Source: Thalassobius sp965218685 (GTDB taxonomy: Bacteria > Pseudomonadota > Alphaproteobacteria > Rhodobacterales > Rhodobacteraceae). From it: a stretch of 64,000 nt of DNA. A program made the translations under genes and the position numbers. The notes under the pieces were generated by a model. That model was not told the DNA's origin and searched no databases. It was given only the letters and a program-made list of their open reading frames with translations. Numbering within the stretch: the first letter of the stretch is position 1; every line of letters starts with the position of its first letter. Location: positions 806,001 through 870,000 of the forward strand of contig NZ_OZ244657.1 of the NCBI RefSeq assembly GCF_965218685.1. Direction: 5' to 3'. Of this stretch, positions 43,270 to 50,903 are shown one piece after another.

Positions 43270-44892
43270 TCAGGCTTCGTCGCCTTCGGCGTCGACAGCG
43301 TCTTCTTCCAGATCTTCTTCGTCAGCTTCCAGCTCGGTCGGATCAACCCAGCCCAGCGCGATGCGGGCGGTCATGATCAGGCTTTGCGCTTCTTCCAGCG
43401 AAACGTCATAGGGTTCCAGCAGGCCGTCATCCTTGACGCGCTCGCCCTCGACAGTTGTCCAGCCGCCCGCCAGCTCCCAGTCGGCGCAGGTGGCGAAGTC
43501 TTCCAGCGTTTTCACGCCATCTTCGGCCAAGGCTGCAATCATCTGGGGCGTCAGGCCGTCAAAGTCAACCAGGCTGTCCTCGACACCCAGTTCACGGGCG
43601 CGTTCCAGCGCAGCCTTGGCTTCGGCTTCCAGCACGTCGCGGGCACGGGCCTGCAGCTCGCCTGCGGTGCCTTCGTCCACGCCGTCGATGGTCAGCAGCT
43701 CGTCAATCTCGACATATGCGACTTCTTCAAGGTTGGTGAACCCTTCGGAAACCAGCAGCTGAGCAAAGAATTCATCCACGTCCAGCGCGTTCATGAACAG
43801 CTTGGTGCGCTCTTCGAACTCTTTCTGACGTTTGATGCTGTCCTCGGATTCGGTCATGATGTCGATGTCCAGCGCGGTCAGCTGGCTGGCCAGACGCACG
43901 TTCTGACCGCGACGACCGATGGCCAGCGACAGCTGCTCGTCAGGAACCACAACTTCGATCCGCTCGGCGTCTTCGTCCAGAACAACCTTGGAAACCTCGG
44001 CCGGTTGCAGCGCGTTCACCAAGAAGGTCGGGGTATCCTCGTTCCACGGGATGATGTCGATTTTCTCGCCCTGCAGCTCGTTCACGACGGCCTGAACGCG
44101 GCTGCCGCGCATACCAACACAGGCACCCACCGGGTCGATCGAGCCGTCATAGCTGATCACAGCAATCTTCGCGCGCGAACCGGGGTCACGGGCCACGGCC
44201 TTGATCTCGATGATACCGTCATAGATTTCAGGTACTTCCATTTTGAACAGCTCGGCCATGAATTCCGGCGCGGTCCGGCTAAGGAAGATCTGCGGGCCAC
44301 GGGTTTCGCGACGCACGTCCTTGATATAGCAGCGGATGCGGTCGTTCGGGCGGTATGCCTCGCGGCCGATCTTTTCGTTGCGGCGCAGGATCGCTTCGCC
44401 ACGGCCCACGTCCACGATGACGTTGCCGTATTCTTCGCGTTTCACGGTGCCGTTGATGATGGTGCCAACGCGATCTTCGAATTCGGCGAACTGGCGATCA
44501 CGCTCGGCTTCGCGGACTTTCTGCAAAATCACCTGTTTCGCGGACTGAGCAGCAATCCGGCCCAGTTCAACCGGGGGGATTTCCTCGACATAGGTGTCGC
44601 CAATGGCGGGCTCGGACATGTACTGCTTGGCCTGCTCGACGGTCAGCTCGGCCTGGTAGTTTTCCAGCTCTTCGTCCTCGACCACGGTGCGGACGCGGGT
44701 AAAGGTGGCTTTACCGGTCTTGCGGTCGATGGACACGCGGATGTCCATTTCGCTGCCGTAGCGCGACTTAGCGGCACGGGCCAGCGACTCTTCCATCGCT
44801 TCGACGACCAGACCGGGGTCGATCATCTTTTCGCGGGCGACTGCCTCGGCGGTTTGCAGCAGTTCCAACTGGTTTGCAGAAGTGATTGCCAT
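43270..44892 (-). CDS. nusA: transcription termination/antitermination factor NusA
   Basis: A 540-residue NusA. The N-terminal RNA polymerase-binding domain (1-135) is followed by S1 (about 135-200, GTIINGTVKREEYGNVIVDVG) and two KH domains (DPVGACVGMRGSRVQAVVNEL and AIGRRGQNVRLASQL). Two C-terminal acidic repeats (about 360-500) and a very acidic tail (ELEADEEDLEEDAVDAEGDEA-type) complete it. It controls pausing, termination and rRNA antitermination. It starts 5 bp after rimP and probably autoregulates this operon, as known in E. coli. Confidence 0.98.
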   Translation of the reverse strand: MAITSANQLELLQTAEAVAREKMIDPGLVVEAMEESLARAAKSRYGSEMDIRVSIDRKTGKATFTRVRTVVEDEELENYQAELTVEQAKQYMSEPAIGDTYVEEIPPVELGRIAAQSAKQVILQKVREAERDRQFAEFEDRVGTIINGTVKREEYGNVIVDVGRGEAILRRNEKIGREAYRPNDRIRCYIKDVRRETRGPQIFLSRTAPEFMAELFKMEVPEIYDGIIEIKAVARDPGSRAKIAVISYDGSIDPVGACVGMRGSRVQAVVNELQGEKIDIIPWNEDTPTFLVNALQPAEVSKVVLDEDAERIEVVVPDEQLSLAIGRRGQNVRLASQLTALDIDIMTESEDSIKRQKEFEERTKLFMNALDVDEFFAQLLVSEGFTNLEEVAYVEIDELLTIDGVDEGTAGELQARARDVLEAEAKAALERARELGVEDSLVDFDGLTPQMIAALAEDGVKTLEDFATCADWELAGGWTTVEGERVKDDGLLEPYDVSLEEAQSLIMTARIALGWVDPTELEADEEDLEEDAVDAEGDEA

Positions 44893-44897
44893 GGGTT

Positions 44898-45485
44898 TCA
44901 GTCCTCCTGGGAACCGGAATCGGTTTCGATATCGTCAAAATTGTCTTCGTTCAGAGTGCCCGCCGCCTTGCGCTGACGCAGCATTTCCTTGATCAGGTCG
45001 TCTGTCAGGACCAGCTTAGCCTCGGACAGCCAGTCGAATTTCAGGCCCACGGTGACGGTTTCGCCGTGTTCCTCGATGTTGATCAGAACCTCGTCATCCT
45101 CGGTTCCGGCCAGCTCGCCCTTAAAGCGTTTACGGCCCGCGACCATGTCGGCGGTTTCCAGCTTGGCCTCGTAGCCCTCGTAGGTTTCAAAGTCTTTCAT
45201 CCGGGTCAGCGGACGATCGATGCCGGGGCTGGACACTTCCAGCACGTATTGATCCACCAGGGGATCCTCGACATCCAGAACGGCGGAAATGGCGGTGCTG
45301 ATATCGGCACACTGGTCCACTTCGATACCGCCTTCGGGGCGTTCGGCCATGACCTGCAGCGTGTTGGTCTTGCCGCCCATCAGGCGCACGCGCACAAGTT
45401 CGAACCCCATGTCTTCGATCACGGGGCCGACAATTTCGGCCAGACGGCGGTCAATCGCGGCTTTGGCTATCAGGTCGTTGCTCAT
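44898..45485 (-). CDS. rimP: ribosome maturation factor RimP
   Basis: A 195-residue RimP (YhbC) needed for 30S subunit assembly. The N-terminal domain contains VIEDMGFELVRVRLMGG and the SPGIDRPLTRMKDFETYEG motif between the two domains. It is the first gene of rimP-nusA-ylxR-infB. The ribosome binding site is weak (TTGGATG), and a terminator-like hairpin lies 16 nt before the start codon. Confidence 0.96.
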   Translation of the reverse strand: MSNDLIAKAAIDRRLAEIVGPVIEDMGFELVRVRLMGGKTNTLQVMAERPEGGIEVDQCADISTAISAVLDVEDPLVDQYVLEVSSPGIDRPLTRMKDFETYEGYEAKLETADMVAGRKRFKGELAGTEDDEVLINIEEHGETVTVGLKFDWLSEAKLVLTDDLIKEMLRQRKAAGTLNEDNFDDIETDSGSQED

Positions 45486-45500
45486 GGTTCATCCAAGCAC

Positions 45501-45522
45501 AAAAAAACGGGCCAGCGGCCCG
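45501..45522 (-). promoter_or_regulatory. terminator-like hairpin in the rimP-nusA leader
   Basis: On the minus strand cgggcc-gct-ggcccg is followed by seven Ts and ends 15 nt before the rimP ATG. A second hairpin (cagcg/cgctg, 45557-45569) lies upstream. The position leaves no room for a promoter between hairpin and gene, so leader transcripts must read through it. It may also simply end pip transcription. Confidence 0.65.
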
Positions 45523-45577
45523 TCGAAATTTCCGATGGAGCGTCAGGGCCAGACCCCAGCGCACCGCTGTTGAGATG

Positions 45578-45606
45578 CATATAGGCGCATTGTAACGAGT
45601 CTGCAA
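45578..45606 (-). promoter_or_regulatory. candidate promoter of the rimP-nusA-infB operon
   Basis: On the minus strand TTGCAG (45601-45606), 17 nt, then TATATG (45578-45583). Both match the sigma-70 hexamers only partly. The location, after the pip stop and about 90 bp before rimP, is right for the operon promoter upstream of the leader hairpins. Confidence 0.35.
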
Positions 45607-45628
45607 GCAAAAGCTGGATCAGCAGGTT

Positions 45629-46612
45629 TTAAGTCAGCCCACTGTCCTCGGCAATGCGATCCATGGTGCGAACCAGCTCGGCGCTTATGCCCGCCTCGCT
45701 TAGCGCATGGCCCGCAAGTTTGACCATCTTCAGCTCGGCATTGGGCCAGGCGCGCGCCAGTTTCCAGGCGTTTTCCGGCGGGCAGATCATGTCATAGCGG
45801 CCCTGTACGATCACCCCGGGAATATGAGCGATGCGGCTGATCCGGTCCAGGATCTGGCCGTCATAATCCAGAAACGCGCCGTGCGTGAAATAGTGATTCT
45901 CTAGCCGTGCAAAGGCCCGCGCGTATTCCCCCGGCGCCTCGCCGCCATGCCCAGACGAATGGATCGAGGCCAAGGCGTTTTCCCACTGCGCCCAGGCGCG
46001 GGCAAACTTGATTTCGGTCGGCAGGTGGCCACCGAAAAGCCGCTTGTTGTAGGCGGCGATCATGTCATCCTGCTCGTCCTCGGGGATCAGGTCGGCAAAG
46101 CGCGCCCATGTTTCCGGCCAGAACTTGCCGGCGCCACCGCCATAGAACCAGTCCAGCTCGGACTGCGTGGCCAGGAACACCCCGCGCAGCACCAGCGCCA
46201 GCACCGGCTCGGGATGCGCCTGCGCATAGATCAGCGCCAGGGTCGCGCCCCAGCTGCCGCCAAACACGATCCATTGCGAGATTTCCAGCGTCTCGCGGAT
46301 CAGCTCTATATCCCGCACCAGATGCCATGTGGTATTCTCGGACACCGAGGCATGCGGCTGCGAACGCCCGCACCCACGCTGATCAAAAAGGATGATCCGG
46401 TACACTTTCGGGTCAAAATAGCGCCGCATCGCCGGGCTGCACCCGCCGCCCGGACCACCGTGGAACACGACAACGGGGATGCCATCGGGCTTGCCCGATT
46501 GCTCAAGATAAACCTTGTGCCCGTCGCCAACATCCAGCATCCGCTGATCAAAAGGATCAATCGGCGGGTATAGATATTGAACTGCGCTTTTTTGGCCCGA
46601 GAATTTGTCCAT
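45629..46612 (-). CDS. pip: proline iminopeptidase (alpha/beta hydrolase)
   Basis: A 327-residue S33-family peptidase that removes N-terminal proline. The oxyanion-hole motif HGGPGGGC lies near residue 51, the nucleophile is in GGSWGA (Ser near 120), FDQRGCGRS precedes it, and the distal VQGRYDMICP and LAGHALSE hold the acid and histidine. I prefer the ATG at 46612, which has AGGA 5 nt upstream, over one two codons earlier. It is divergent from ubiG and upstream of the rimP operon on the same strand. Confidence 0.93.
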   Translation of the reverse strand: MDKFSGQKSAVQYLYPPIDPFDQRMLDVGDGHKVYLEQSGKPDGIPVVVFHGGPGGGCSPAMRRYFDPKVYRIILFDQRGCGRSQPHASVSENTTWHLVRDIELIRETLEISQWIVFGGSWGATLALIYAQAHPEPVLALVLRGVFLATQSELDWFYGGGAGKFWPETWARFADLIPEDEQDDMIAAYNKRLFGGHLPTEIKFARAWAQWENALASIHSSGHGGEAPGEYARAFARLENHYFTHGAFLDYDGQILDRISRIAHIPGVIVQGRYDMICPPENAWKLARAWPNAELKMVKLAGHALSEAGISAELVRTMDRIAEDSGLT

Positions 46613-46661
46613 AATCATCCTATATAGGGATCTAAGACCAAAAGAGCATATGGAGAGCAGA

Positions 46662-47411
46662 ATGCAAACCGCTCAGACCACCGTTGACCCGTCGGAAGTG
46701 GCGAAATTCGAGGCAATGGCCGCCGAATGGTGGGACCCCAAAGGCAAGTTCAAGCCGCTGCACCTGATGAATCCGTGCCGTTTGGATTACATCACTCGCC
46801 AGATCGCGGGTGAATTCGGGCGGGACCTGACGCAAGCCCTGCCCTTCAAAGGTCTGCGCCTGCTGGATATCGGCTGTGGTGGCGGATTGCTAAGCGAGCC
46901 GATGGCCCGTCTGGGTGCCACCGTTGTTGGTGCAGATGCCGCGGCTGGCAATATCCCTGTGGCGCAGGTCCATGCCGAACAGTCGGGACTGGACATTGAT
47001 TATCGCAACATCACCGCCGAAGAGCTTGCCGCCAATGGCGAACAGTTCGACGTGGTCCTGAACATGGAAGTGGTCGAACATGTCGCCGACCCGCTGGCCT
47101 ATCTGACTGCCTGCCACGACCTGCTGAAGCCCGGCGGGTTGATGCTGTGCTCGACCATCAACCGGAACGCCAAGTCCTTTGCCGTGGCCATCGTCGGTGC
47201 GGAATACGTGATGCGCTGGCTGCCCAAGGGCACCCATGAATGGAACAAGTTCATCACCCCGGACGAGCTGTATGGCCTGATCAGCAACGCGGGTCTGGAA
47301 CCCGTGGATCGCAAGGGGTTCGTGTTCAATCCGGTCTCGTGGCAGTGGTCGATCTCTGATCGCGACCTGTCCGTGAACTATGTCACCGCCAGCACAAAGG
47401 CCCCCTCATGA
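46662..47411 (+). CDS. ubiG: ubiquinone biosynthesis O-methyltransferase UbiG
   Basis: A 249-residue SAM-dependent methyltransferase for both O-methylation steps of ubiquinone synthesis. The start FEAMAAEWWDPKGKFKPLHLMNPCRLDYI is split across the first 55 residues; the SAM motif is LLDIGCGGGLLSEPMARLG (about 70-88), and NMEVVEHVADP and STINRNAKSF follow. The ATG at 46662 has GGAG 6 nt upstream. The next gene overlaps its stop by 4 bp. Confidence 0.96.
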   Translation: MQTAQTTVDPSEVAKFEAMAAEWWDPKGKFKPLHLMNPCRLDYITRQIAGEFGRDLTQALPFKGLRLLDIGCGGGLLSEPMARLGATVVGADAAAGNIPVAQVHAEQSGLDIDYRNITAEELAANGEQFDVVLNMEVVEHVADPLAYLTACHDLLKPGGLMLCSTINRNAKSFAVAIVGAEYVMRWLPKGTHEWNKFITPDELYGLISNAGLEPVDRKGFVFNPVSWQWSISDRDLSVNYVTASTKAPS

Positions 47412-47710
47412 GCGCTATTCCCGAAGGTCACAACCTGTTCATTGTCGATCTTGAATACACCGTGCCGATGGAGCAGATTCAGCCCGTGTTAGAGCCGCAT
47501 CTGGACTTTGTGCGCGCCGCCTATAGCTCGGGCATCTTTTTGGCTTCGGGCGCCAAGGTGCCCCGCACCGGAGGCGTGATCGTGATGCATGCGAAAACCC
47601 TGCAGGATGCGCAGGACTATCTTGCCGCCGACCCCTTCGTCAGCGCCAATGTGGCTACCTATAGCTATACCGAGTTTCTGCCCAGCAATCTGCACAAAGC
47701 GCTGAAATAG
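47408..47710 (+). CDS. YciI-like protein
   Basis: A 100-residue ferredoxin-like dimeric protein of the YciI/DUF1330-like group. FIVDLEYTVPMEQIQPVLEPHLDFV at the start holds the conserved Asp/His region, and DAQDYLAADPFVSANVATYSYTEF at the end is typical. Function of the family is uncertain; active-site-like His-Asp pairs suggest a small-molecule enzyme. The start overlaps the ubiG stop by 4 bp, so translation is coupled. The sequence convergent to it is the marR-type gene. Confidence 0.85.
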   Translation: MSAIPEGHNLFIVDLEYTVPMEQIQPVLEPHLDFVRAAYSSGIFLASGAKVPRTGGVIVMHAKTLQDAQDYLAADPFVSANVATYSYTEFLPSNLHKALK

Positions 47711-47713
47711 AGT

Positions 47714-48154
47714 CTATTGCTCTTCAAGCCGCAAGCGCAGCTCGCGTAGAATCGGCAGGGCCGCGCGGACCTTGGCATCACCCAGATCGCTGACCAGCTC
47801 GTTTATCATGGGCGATATCGCCGCCAATGCAGCATCGCGAGCCTGGCGCCCGGCTGGGCTGATTGCCACCATCTTACGGCGCGCGTCATCCCAATCGGGA
47901 CGGATGTGGATGTAGCCAGCCCACTCCAGCTTCGACAGCGTATTGGTCATCGCGCCGCGCGTGACGTGAAAGCTTTTGGCCAGCTGCGCCGGGCTGCGTT
48001 CGTCCGACATGCCCGCCAAATGGTTCAGTACCGAGAAATGCGAGATTTCCATGCCCTTGGGCAACACCTTGCTCAGCCGGTTCCGCACCAATTGGTCGGC
48101 CGTCAAAAGCTCGCTGAACAGTGTGATCGCTAGGGCGTTGCTGGTGTCGTTCAT
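47714..48154 (-). CDS. MarR-family transcriptional regulator
   Basis: A 146-residue winged-helix regulator. The helix-turn-helix region is RSPAQLAKSFHVTRGAMTNTLSKLEWAGYI (about 53-82, in two overlapping helices), and the wing is RPDWDDARRKMVAISPAG. Such proteins bind as dimers to palindromes and respond to small ligands, often phenolics or oxidants. It overlaps the upstream amidase gene by 4 bp as the last gene of the comF-grxC-nit-marR run, so it may sense redox or metabolite state linked to those genes. Targets are unknown. Confidence 0.92.
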   Translation of the reverse strand: MNDTSNALAITLFSELLTADQLVRNRLSKVLPKGMEISHFSVLNHLAGMSDERSPAQLAKSFHVTRGAMTNTLSKLEWAGYIHIRPDWDDARRKMVAISPAGRQARDAALAAISPMINELVSDLGDAKVRAALPILRELRLRLEEQ

Positions 48155-48984
48155 TTTGGTCTGTCAAACTCTCGGTCATGTGTCAGCGCAGGAACACGTG
48201 AGCGTGCTTGTGACACGTCTGACACGTCAATATCAACGAAAGTTACGCCAGGTTCCGTCCCAGCGTCCGCCAAAACCTCGCCCCAGGGTGCGATCACCAT
48301 GCTGTGCCCATATGTTTTGCGGGTCTTGCCACGGTGGTTTTCGTGCACGCCTGTCTGAGCAGGGGCAACAACGAAACAGCCCGTTTCGATGGCGCGTGCC
48401 CGCAGCAGGACCTCCCAATGAGCGGCTCCGGTGACGGGGGAAAACGCGGCAGGAACCGTCAGGATATCCGCCCCAGCTTGCGCCAACGCACGATACAGAT
48501 AGGCAAAACGCACGTCATAACAAATGCTCTGCCCCACGGTGCCAAAGGGCGTTCTGACAACGCTGGCTTTGGTTCCGGGACGAAAGCCGTCTGACTCGCG
48601 ATAGGTTTCCTCGGGCGAAACCTCGACATCAAACATGTGGATCTTGTCATACTGCCCGGCGATCTGACCGTCGGGGTCAATCATGAAGGATCGGTTCGCG
48701 AATCGCCCAGCAGCATCCCCCGTCTGCAGCGCAAGCGAGCCGATCAGAACCCACAAGCCCAGCGCCTTGGCGTCCTCTTGCAGCGCGGCCAGGGTCAGAT
48801 CATCCTCTTGCATCTGCAACACCTGCTGCTGCCAAGACCGGCTTGCCGACAGGCAATTGGTCACCTCTGGCGTCAACGCAAATTCCGCACCGCCCTGCGC
48901 GGCCTGCGCCAGGTAATCGCGCGTAACGGCCAGGTTGGCGACCGGATCATCGCTGACGTTCAGTTGCAGCAGTGCAAGGCGCAT
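48151..48984 (-). CDS. carbon-nitrogen hydrolase (Nit-type amidase)
   Basis: A 277-residue nitrilase-superfamily enzyme with the catalytic triad Glu40 (ALTPEVTN), Lys114 (YDKIHMFDV) and Cys155 (GQSICYDVRF). The sequence is closest to Nit1/Nit2-like amidases, of which Nit1 hydrolyses deaminated glutathione and Nit2 is an omega-amidase. Adjacency to glutaredoxin (1-bp overlap upstream) favours the glutathione repair role. It overlaps the marR-type gene by 4 bp. Confidence 0.9.
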   Translation of the reverse strand: MRLALLQLNVSDDPVANLAVTRDYLAQAAQGGAEFALTPEVTNCLSASRSWQQQVLQMQEDDLTLAALQEDAKALGLWVLIGSLALQTGDAAGRFANRSFMIDPDGQIAGQYDKIHMFDVEVSPEETYRESDGFRPGTKASVVRTPFGTVGQSICYDVRFAYLYRALAQAGADILTVPAAFSPVTGAAHWEVLLRARAIETGCFVVAPAQTGVHENHRGKTRKTYGHSMVIAPWGEVLADAGTEPGVTFVDIDVSDVSQARSRVPALTHDREFDRPK

Positions 48985-49238
48985 CAGGCAAGCAAAGCGT
49001 CCAGTTTCCCGGCGCCTTCCAGTTCATACAGCTCGTCACACCCGCCCACGTGAGTCTCGCCAACAAATATCTGAGGCACCGTCCGTCCGCCATTCGCGCG
49101 CTGGATCATCTCGGGTTTTCGCTCGGGGGTGGCCCAAACGTCGATCTCGGTGAATTCCACGCCTTTTTTGGTAAGCAGCCGCTTGGCCGCGTGGCAGTAC
49201 CCACACATGGGCGAGGTATAAATCTCGACAGATTTCAT
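48984..49238 (-). CDS. grxC: glutaredoxin 3
   Basis: An 84-residue glutaredoxin with a dithiol active site, here CGYC in MCGYCHAAK (residues 12-20) instead of the classical CPYC. TVPQIFVGETHVGGCDEL supplies the cis-Pro and glutathione-binding GG. It reduces protein disulfides and glutathionylated proteins with glutathione. It shares one base with the Nit-type amidase gene start and lies 39 bp after comF. Confidence 0.95.
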   Translation of the reverse strand: MKSVEIYTSPMCGYCHAAKRLLTKKGVEFTEIDVWATPERKPEMIQRANGGRTVPQIFVGETHVGGCDELYELEGAGKLDALLA

Positions 49239-49277
49239 TCGGACAGTTCCTTCACAGACAAGAGCTTTGTCCGAAAT

Positions 49278-49979
49278 TTAGGGCTTCATGGCAACGCGTG
49301 CCAGTACCAGCGCTGAAACATCGCAGGCGCCCGCGACCAAACAGGCCTGTGTTGCGGCTGAAAAAGTGGCACCCGTTGTCATCACATCATCAACCAGCAC
49401 AACGGATTTCCCCGCGATCAGCGCCCTGCGCGAAGGCGGGATAATCATCGAGCCCTCGATCTGCGTGAACCGTTCTTCGCGCGACATCCCCTCGGTCGAA
49501 CTGGTCTTACGCGTGCGGTGCAACAGGTCGGGGCAGTACGTCAGCCCGCTGATCCGCGACACCGAGCGCGCCAGCAGCGCCGCCTGGTTGAACCGACGCT
49601 TGACCATCCGGGTCCAATGCAAGGGGATCGGGGCCAGGATCGCGTCCTGCCGCAGCAAATCACGGCCAGCATTGACCATCCATTGCCCTGCACCCCGGGC
49701 AATCTCGTGACGGTCACCATGTTTCAGGGCCAGGATCATCTTGCGGGCATTTCCCTCGTACAGAAAGGCCGCGCGCCCGCGCGCCCATGGCGGCGACAAA
49801 CTCAGGCAGTCGTCACAAAACTCCGGGTCATCAGAATCGCCCATCAAGGGCGTGCCGCACCCCTCGCAGGTCAGGCCTGTAATGAACGGCGTGTCGCGCC
49901 AGCACGGCCCGCACAGACCGAACTCGCTTTCAACCAAATCCCCGCAACACAGGCAGCGTGGCGGATAGACCAAGCGCAA
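49278..49979 (-). CDS. comF: ComF-family phosphoribosyltransferase-like protein
   Basis: About 233 residues. The N-terminus has a zinc-finger-like set CLCCG, CGPC, CEGC and CDDC, and the C-terminal PRTase domain holds the PRPP motif VVLVDDVMTTGATF. ComF proteins are linked to DNA uptake in competent bacteria; in Proteobacteria they are widespread and the role is less clear. No ATG or GTG is available in frame at the start of homology. I use TTG 49979, 15 nt after AAAGGAG; a second TTG at 49973 is the other option. It is first in the run comF-grxC-nit-marR. Confidence 0.85.
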   Translation of the reverse strand: MRLVYPPRCLCCGDLVESEFGLCGPCWRDTPFITGLTCEGCGTPLMGDSDDPEFCDDCLSLSPPWARGRAAFLYEGNARKMILALKHGDRHEIARGAGQWMVNAGRDLLRQDAILAPIPLHWTRMVKRRFNQAALLARSVSRISGLTYCPDLLHRTRKTSSTEGMSREERFTQIEGSMIIPPSRRALIAGKSVVLVDDVMTTGATFSAATQACLVAGACDVSALVLARVAMKP

Positions 49980-49985
49980 GGTTGT

Positions 49986-50014
49986 TTGAAACTTCTCCTT
50001 TACCCCATTATCAG
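49986..50014 (+). promoter_or_regulatory. candidate promoter for a leaderless methyltransferase mRNA
   Basis: TTGAAA (49986-49991), 17 nt, TATCAG (50009-50014). Transcription would start at or next to the ATG at 50022, which has no ribosome binding site upstream. This suggests a leaderless transcript. Confidence 0.35.
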
Positions 50015-50021
50015 ACCTTTC

Positions 50022-50843
50022 ATGACCGACGCGCCCAAACTCACCGACCGAGCTGCCCTGACCCGCAACCGCGCCCGCGCGCTGCGTGACCCGGCGATGT
50101 TCCTGCAAGAAACTGCCGTCGAGGAGTTTCAGGATCGACTCAGCTTGGTTAACAAATCCTTTCAATCGCCCGCCATCGTGACCGGTTTTCCCGATTTCTG
50201 GGCCGCCGCTTTTCCAGGGGCCAAGATCGTCGCGGACGAAGATGTGCTGGATCTGGACCCATCCGCTCATGATCTGGTGATCCACGCGATGTCCTTGCAC
50301 TGGGCGAATGATCCTGTGGGCCAGATGATCCAGTGCCGCCGCGCGCTGAAGCCGGACGGGCTGTTTCTGGCCGGACTGTTTGGTGGCCAGACCCTGCAAG
50401 AGCTGCGCATCAGCCTGGCCGAAGCGGAATCGCGTGTCGCTGGCGGCCTGTCCCCGCGCGTCGCCCCCATGGCCGAGATCCGCGATCTGGGCGGTCTGCT
50501 GCAGCGCGCTGGGCTGGCGTTGCCGGTGGCGGACAGTATTCCGCTGACCGTCAGCTACCAAAGCATGGTCCACCTGATGCGAGATCTGCGGGCGATGGGC
50601 GAAGGTAATGCTCTGGACACCCGGTTGCGCTACCCGACCCGGCGCGAAGTGCTGACCCAGGCTTCTGACATCTATGCTCGGACCTATGGCGACGATCAGG
50701 GTCGCGTGACCGCCACGTTCGAACTGATCTTCTTGCTGGGCTGGGCACCTGACGACAGTCAGCCGCAGCCCCTGCGCCCTGGATCAGCTACCGCGCGTCT
50801 GGCTGACGTCTTGGGCACGCAAGAAACCAAATTGTCCGATTGA
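50022..50843 (+). CDS. SAM-dependent methyltransferase fold protein (NDUFAF5/BioC-like)
   Basis: A 273-residue class I methyltransferase-fold protein. The start is KLTDRAALTRNRARALRDPAMFLQE-like, then a weak SAM site, DLVIHAMSLHWANDPVGQM, and ALKPDGLFLAGLFGGQTLQELR. This pattern resembles the mitochondrial complex I assembly factor NDUFAF5, which hydroxylates an arginine in a complex I subunit, and its alphaproteobacterial homologues, often annotated as BioC. Biotin genes are not adjacent, so the complex I role is the better guess. The ATG at 50022 lacks a ribosome binding site. Divergent from comF with a 42-bp gap. Confidence 0.83.
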   Translation: MTDAPKLTDRAALTRNRARALRDPAMFLQETAVEEFQDRLSLVNKSFQSPAIVTGFPDFWAAAFPGAKIVADEDVLDLDPSAHDLVIHAMSLHWANDPVGQMIQCRRALKPDGLFLAGLFGGQTLQELRISLAEAESRVAGGLSPRVAPMAEIRDLGGLLQRAGLALPVADSIPLTVSYQSMVHLMRDLRAMGEGNALDTRLRYPTRREVLTQASDIYARTYGDDQGRVTATFELIFLLGWAPDDSQPQPLRPGSATARLADVLGTQETKLSD

Positions 50844-50903
50844 CCTGAGCCCCCTTGCGCTTATCTCCTGTGAAAGCTTGCAAGCCATGGAATTTACCTG
50901 CCT

